DNA from: Alkalibacillus haloalkaliphilus
Lineage (GTDB): Bacteria > Bacillota > Bacilli > Bacillales > Alkalibacillaceae
Reading direction: 5' to 3'
NCBI RefSeq assembly: GCF_007991275.1
Contig: NZ_BJYA01000014.1
Coordinates: 62,001-126,000, forward strand
DNA length: 64,000 nucleotides
The notes beneath the pieces are model-generated. The model saw nothing but the letters and a program-made list of their open reading frames with translations, searched no databases and was not told the DNA's origin. Position 1 is the stretch's first letter; each line of letters begins with the position of its first letter. A program made the translations under genes and the position numbers. Of this stretch, positions 61,201-64,000 are shown piece after piece.

Positions 61201-64000
61201 CAACAGAGTTATTATACACTGATCTCGATCAGCTTAGTGAAGTTGATTTAATCTTCGCTAACTCAGATTATGGGCATGAGTACAATCCTACTAATGATGA
61301 GTTTGATCGATTTGTTGAAAAACTAGATGAGGAACAATTATCTGTTATATGGACTGGACACACCGGTGGTAGAGGTGCTATACGTTTTCTAAATGAGTTT
61401 GAGAATAACCCTGGGGAAGAAATAAATGGCCAAGATTCCAATGTCGTTGGTAAAGCAATCGAAGAACACCCGATTGTGGAAGGCGTTGAAGTTCAAAGCC
61501 CATTCCCTATGGAAGCAAGCTTTGACCGTTATTATGCTTTTGATGATTATGACGGTGAAACAATAGCACAAGTAGAAATTGACGAAGAAAGAATCGGTGA
61601 TCTAGTCGCATATAAAGGGCGTACAACGGAATCAGTCGAAATTCTATTAGGTAATATGACGATTAGCCACTTATTCCACCCTGGTGGTGACTTTGATGAA
61701 AACAGAGAAACAATTATTAACAATGCTATCCTTTGGGCTTTAGATCATGAAGAACCTTTAGCCGGCGATTTACATGGCGTTTTAGAAAATGATTTAGACC
61801 AAACAATTCAAGGGACAGTTACCGTAGTAGAAACAGGCAAAACTGTTACAACTGATCAACAGGGCGAATTTTTCTTAGGATTGCCTGCTGGTGATTACAC
61901 GTTATTAGTGGAATCTTACGGGCATGAAACGACTGAATTCCAGGTGACTATTGATAACGGTTCTGTTTATGAAGAAGTGTTTACAGTAGAATCAGATGAC
62001 GTCGGTGTAATAAGTGGTACAGTATACGACTCACAAACTGAAGAGTATATCCCAGGAGCTACTATTAGCTTACTTGGTACACCAATTGAAGTTGAATCTG
62101 ATGAAAATGGTTATTATGAAGTTGTTGCACCTGTTGGAGAATATGACGTTCGCGCAAATGCACCTGGATATATGGGACAGACGACTTCTAACGTAGAAGT
62201 TGTTAAAGGCGAAGAAGTTACAACAAACTTCTATATGAGTGAATCAGAAAAAATCGCCGTAATAACGACAACAACTAACCAAAGTCGTTTTGACGTATTG
62301 TTTGACGAGATCGGCTATGAAGTTGATTACTTCTCAAGTGCTAATGCTGAACAACTTTTAGAAGTAATTGATCAGTATGCTTTAATTATTTTCAACAACC
62401 GTTCTTCTGGTATAAGCAATGAAGATTTTCAAGAATTAATTGATGAAGCAGATGAGCGTGAGATTAGTATAATCTTTGCTTCCCAGTTCGGAGGTGGTAC
62501 AATTGCTGACCTTAGAGATATTTACAGTAATCCACAGTCTGTTAGCTGGAGCTTTGTCCCAGGTCACGTTAACTTAACGGTAGAAACGGGCCACCCTTTA
62601 TTTGCTGGAATTTCAGAAGATGAATTCAGCATTTTAGAAAGTGGCTCTAGCAACCAGCAGTATGCCGTCTATAACAATTATAGCGGTACAACAGTTGGTC
62701 AAATATCGCATAATGATGAAGGAACTTTAGGTGAAGGTATTGGATATGACTTTAGAACAGCCAATAGCGTCCACCTCCTTCTATCCGGATTACAAGTAGG
62801 AACCTATGCTGATGTAGAGTCAAATTGGACAGATGAAGCAAAACTACTTTATGCAAACTCCATTGATTGGGCTATATCCGCTAGCTTAGGTGAAATTACA
62901 GGGACTGTAACAGATGAAGATGGTAACCCAATTGAGCAAGCTAGCGTATCGATTCCAGACAATGATTTAGAAGTTGTGACGAATGCCAACGGAGAGTATC
63001 GTATAGGCGTTGGAAGTGGAACTTATGACGTGACAGCTCAAGCAACTGGCTTCCATGAGAAAACCCAATCAGTCACGATTGAAGAACAAGGTGATACTGT
63101 AGAGTTAAACTTCTCATTAGAAGAAATTGAAGGAACATCGATCTCAGGTATCATCATTGATAATGAGACTAGTGATCCTATTGAAGAAGCGACTGTCACC
63201 CTAACGAAAGACGATGAAGAGTTGGAAGCGATTGAGTCGAACGCAGATGGAGAATACTCTTTCGACCAACTACTCCCCGGCGATTACATTGTCAGCGTAG
63301 AAAAGGATGGCTATATCGGTTCAGAAGATGAAGTTACTGTTGAGACAGAACCAATCAACGTTGACTTAATGCTTAACAATATTATTGTCGCAGTAATTGA
63401 CGATCACAACCATGAGTTAGAAAACTTACTCAATGAACATGACCTTTTCGCGGAATCGGTTAGTTGGGATGTTTTAGATCGCATTGAACAGTTCGAACTG
63501 GTTGTCGTCAATAGTAATCAAGCTGATGAAGAACAAGTTGAACAATTAATCGAACGAACTGATGAACTAGAAATCAGTGTTATGTTCTTAGGAACTTGGG
63601 GGCAAAATGACGGTTCAATTCACTTGCTTGAACAATATGCTGGATACCCTAATCATGACCAGCACGGTTATGATGAAGGCGAAGTGATCTTAAACATTGG
63701 TGAGATAGACCACCCTATTTTCAATGAGCTGCCTGATTCTTTCGTCATACACGGGGAAGGAAGTCCTTATTCAACGTTTAAAGGCTACCCCGGTTCTAAC
63801 CTTGCTAACCTAAATGTTAATGACGAGGAGTTAGGGACTGCCATAGCTTATGAATATCGCAGTGAACAATCAATTCATATATTGTTATCATCCTTTGCTG
63901 CAACTAATATAATTGCGCCAACTTATGGTTGGACTGAAGATGCTAAAACACTATTTGTACAATCTGCTCAATACGCTATGGAAGCTGAGACAGAGTTTGA
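55224..64000 (+). CDS. Giant modular secreted subtilase (S8), 3' end beyond window
   Basis: One open frame of 2,925 codons with no stop, cut by the window edge. ATG at 55224 follows AAGGAGGG. Order by residue: signal peptide 1-35 (ends SAQA); I9-like propeptide about 95-215. The S8 domain spans about 225-520, with Asp252 (MDTG), His294 (GHGHGTHVAG) and Ser469 (GTSMASPHVAG), so the triad is intact. Two carboxypeptidase-regulatory-like beta-sandwiches follow (about 531-693). A PQQ/WD-like beta-propeller is at about 720-1058, with repeats such as VYALDLETGSTVWS and LYALDKNSGDTLWA. Two more regulatory domains lead to a super-repeat from 1220 of one Rossmann/amidotransferase-like module plus two regulatory domains. 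I saw no cysteine in the stretches translated. It is very acidic. Probably a cell-surface or released adhesin-protease; the anchoring C-terminus is not visible. Unrelated in tail architecture to the subtilase at 30941. Confidence 0.92.
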   Translation, partial: MKKLNRHKWLHLLLIIVITSSSFLSNGAFTMSAQADEIEQNDETVEQEREQAYQEEQQSPNSVEEEDLSSILDGLGFEPNLQDPSSQERPNAPPKVDPNIKTQLEENDKVDVIIRLTEQENMNTLYEEVSNQPREQRINSIKQNLQAKAETSQESFIREINNSTANEQVEIQKQLWINNSIVATVDKDALDTIQQRDDVSQITLDKVIELPEITIESTEPRLPEWGLEKISAPDVWGDYGIKGEGIVVGIMDTGVEGEHEALKHNYRGRDGDHEYSWIDVSGHGYDNPTDGHGHGTHVAGTAVGGGDGEPIGVAPEADWIAAKIFDDNGATTTSAIHEAFEWFLAPGGDPSKAPHVVNNSWGNNNTYNTEFYEGVQAWVAAGIFPLFSAGNSGPGAETIGSPASFPDSYAVGATNIHDQVASFSSRGPVFWDNDDGETVRYTKPEVSAPGHEIYSAWPGGDYNTISGTSMASPHVAGSIALLLSSNPDLTIDDVKDHLERTARVEPHMGETPNDLYGYGIINIHQAVTEVAFSGQLVGHVLNEDGEPVPATIKLPEQDLTYSLEEDGQIDLTIQEGNHEVIVDGFGYETYETNVSIEKDQTTEVEWVLSSSERDSLTGEVLNEDGEPVSYAFVRLKDTPLQPERTDQNGQFAFEDLPIDTYELQVSGQTFDGVTKTINLAEEQHLTIEVNEQLQVSQEDWKTANYNYERNAVSPNVIDENHLDLDWTYDTDSRGQILFSTPSATNDKIVLTTDRGWIVALDAKTGEESWAVRFGSTNRSTPTIEDHIVYVSGGDDQSVYALDLETGSTVWSRFIGQAAIYASPIVEGNTLYVSSGLNDDATLYALDKNSGDTLWANDLGGSSFFGPALGDDYLYVGTYDNRTLRAFDPDNGDEVWTFTTEQNEGFASRPVYKEQTLYVTSANLDQGSATLYAINAQSGEVLWQQQGLGDPQAGSPIVYEDLVIASSLAQPVLKAFDKNTGEELWSNQSYGTSYQNGAVSSNGVLFLTNSNGSFFAIDVYTGEVMDEYNMPNYSTSGTLILPGTVIVPNVTGVQSYSSPGILTGTITDEDGQPLEGTISVKDTDQSVEANEDGTFTLTHQPGEYEVKVEYYGKEQVHEHVNFVSGYGVEKDYTLTDASVGSFEVSIIDERTNDPLEDVTVDLINTPISGSTDSDGVLQEQEVHAGSYILNLQLDGFVEMSEEIEILAGIDNSFEFTLQPYDIAVLNDFESEITNFLNTNGFAAEERDWDIVEDVDNYDILYLNGAYTSGGWQPDEDTFNELIDQAEANNVHLVFADTWGPSYGSIRHLVDYDDDPKELSHTYNSGTVSMQVDESHPIFDGYDVGDTLTLYEQGGDFAWFNEYSGREISSIGSSQLGMVGTGIGYKAITEDSAHLLLASHAASPWVSPYQGWLPDMQNTFLNSIEYLQNVAFGEVNGTIEDQSGNAISATVMVDETNQTFETDGELQFYHDEGSYTLTVRSEGFETETIEIDVENGSPFSFNAELQSTDGGSVSGTVLNEYTSNVLENVTVEAVNDDEVIAETETDETGYYELLNLDEGDYELTFSLDGYLSETTSVELASSPVTVDLTLRETPDIAVMADYFSSSRNFQHVFSEYGIDVEQLTYNNVHDHVGDFDVIFINAMSSFSFGDEDIDELFKLADENNTSLVIGETDSSTSPLPAIVEHRNDPEYSNTVSDTSNPSGYVVTEEHDLFRNYEQGEFIELLVPSNSHIGYFENYSGYTIAESQHEGSNRYGPSVAYKPRTDSSVELLMAGHGFSIRHHGDHYTEEALELLLDSVVWAAHAEFSTIDGTVTDENGEPLLASISIVGDDIEEMTDSSGEFSIPILDGDYELEVSSFGYETKTVSASAGPDGEPLNITMQVGEDAGTITGHIESEVDASAISDVSVNLEGFPISTISNTQGAYTLDHIEPGTYSLTFESEDHVLKEIEVEVQAGETITQNIELKPSPTVGIIVDNTSSSGVTLSEYLEERGFNTTELLYTDLDQLSEVDLIFANSDYGHEYNPTNDEFDRFVEKLDEEQLSVIWTGHTGGRGAIRFLNEFENNPGEEINGQDSNVVGKAIEEHPIVEGVEVQSPFPMEASFDRYYAFDDYDGETIAQVEIDEERIGDLVAYKGRTTESVEILLGNMTISHLFHPGGDFDENRETIINNAILWALDHEEPLAGDLHGVLENDLDQTIQGTVTVVETGKTVTTDQQGEFFLGLPAGDYTLLVESYGHETTEFQVTIDNGSVYEEVFTVESDDVGVISGTVYDSQTEEYIPGATISLLGTPIEVESDENGYYEVVAPVGEYDVRANAPGYMGQTTSNVEVVKGEEVTTNFYMSESEKIAVITTTTNQSRFDVLFDEIGYEVDYFSSANAEQLLEVIDQYALIIFNNRSSGISNEDFQELIDEADEREISIIFASQFGGGTIADLRDIYSNPQSVSWSFVPGHVNLTVETGHPLFAGISEDEFSILESGSSNQQYAVYNNYSGTTVGQISHNDEGTLGEGIGYDFRTANSVHLLLSGLQVGTYADVESNWTDEAKLLYANSIDWAISASLGEITGTVTDEDGNPIEQASVSIPDNDLEVVTNANGEYRIGVGSGTYDVTAQATGFHEKTQSVTIEEQGDTVELNFSLEEIEGTSISGIIIDNETSDPIEEATVTLTKDDEELEAIESNADGEYSFDQLLPGDYIVSVEKDGYIGSEDEVTVETEPINVDLMLNNIIVAVIDDHNHELENLLNEHDLFAESVSWDVLDRIEQFELVVVNSNQADEEQVEQLIERTDELEISVMFLGTWGQNDGSIHLLEQYAGYPNHDQHGYDEGEVILNIGEIDHPIFNELPDSFVIHGEGSPYSTFKGYPGSNLANLNVNDEELGTAIAYEYRSEQSIHILLSSFAATNIIAPTYGWTEDAKTLFVQSAQYAMEAETEF
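58881..64000 (+). repeat. Five-unit protein super-repeat of about 375 residues inside the giant subtilase
   Basis: Units begin at 58881, 60000, 61122, 62250 and 63384 (residues 1220, 1593, 1967, 2343, 2721), spacings 373, 374, 376 and 378 residues. Each starts with a strand such as DIAVLNDF, DIAVMADY, TVGIIVDN, KIAVITTT or IVAVIDDH. It continues with a helix, a G-F/Y-x-x-(E/D) turn, a second strand (DILYLNG, DVIFINA, DLIFANS, ALIIFNN, ELVVVNS), a helix, and a third strand (VHLVFAD, SLVIGET). An HPIFDG-type turn, a YSG motif, a G.GIGYK/VAYK strand and an HLLL/ELLM strand follow, then a closing W/NSIxYL helix. Two carboxypeptidase-regulatory-like domains of about 80 residues complete the unit. 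DNA identity between units is low, so duplication is old. Confidence 0.85.

Overview
The window looks like a chromosome segment from a halophilic or haloalkaliphilic, endospore-forming member of the Bacillaceae. The DNA is AT-rich with strong AGGAGG-type ribosome sites. Secreted and surface proteins are very acidic. There is a SpoVAF-type spore protein, an ectoine synthase, a SAM-I riboswitch in front of methionine genes, and several typical Bacillus families (YhgE/Pip, YfkAB, YuzB, YtrA-type GntR). I see no phage, insertion sequence, CRISPR, rRNA or tRNA. The genus cannot be fixed from the sequence alone.

Layout. 1-6.8 kb: the start of a fatty acid desaturase, a YtkA-like lipoprotein, a CBS-domain protein with a Q/N-rich tail, a ferritin-like protein, and a TetR / ABC exporter operon whose promoter carries two copies of one palindrome. 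6.8-17.7 kb: a YhgE/Pip membrane protein, SpoVAF, an FAD amine-oxidase-like dehydrogenase, a manganese catalase, a DJ-1/PfpI protein, an MscS channel and a heme catalase, which together suggest oxidative and osmotic stress functions. 18-21 kb: an operon of a polar amino acid type ABC importer, a lone ectoine synthase (ectC) with its iron ligands conserved, and a DUF5316 membrane protein that seems to start at a non-AUG codon. 21-28 kb: a dicarboxylate/glutamate symporter, a YfkAB radical SAM protein, the metX-metY-hom operon behind a complete S-box leader, and trhO. 28-40 kb: hydrolases, a ferredoxin, a 22-residue membrane peptide gene, a bacillopeptidase F-like subtilase, and small metabolic genes. 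40-46 kb: a ytrABC-like GntR/ABC operon with a palindrome on its transcription start, an EAL protein, YuzB, an orphan HEPN (HI0074-type) gene beside an HD phosphohydrolase, and a CynX-type MFS transporter.

46.2-55 kb is one sugar locus: a LacI regulator, two Gfo/Idh/MocA dehydrogenases, two xylose-isomerase-like TIM barrels and a ribose-type ABC importer. Three sites of the form TGWAA-N4-TTACA mark the likely LacI regulon. The enzyme set fits oxidation-first catabolism of a sugar, glycoside or inositol-like compound; the substrate is not evident.

From 55,224 to the end of the window runs one uninterrupted reading frame of more than 2,925 codons, cut by the window edge. It encodes a giant secreted subtilase. 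After the protease come small beta-sandwich domains, a PQQ/WD-like beta-propeller, and then a super-repeat of about 375 residues: one Rossmann/amidotransferase-like module followed by two carboxypeptidase-regulatory-like domains. Five units are visible. This protein, the ectC operon and the LacI sugar locus are the parts most worth following up.
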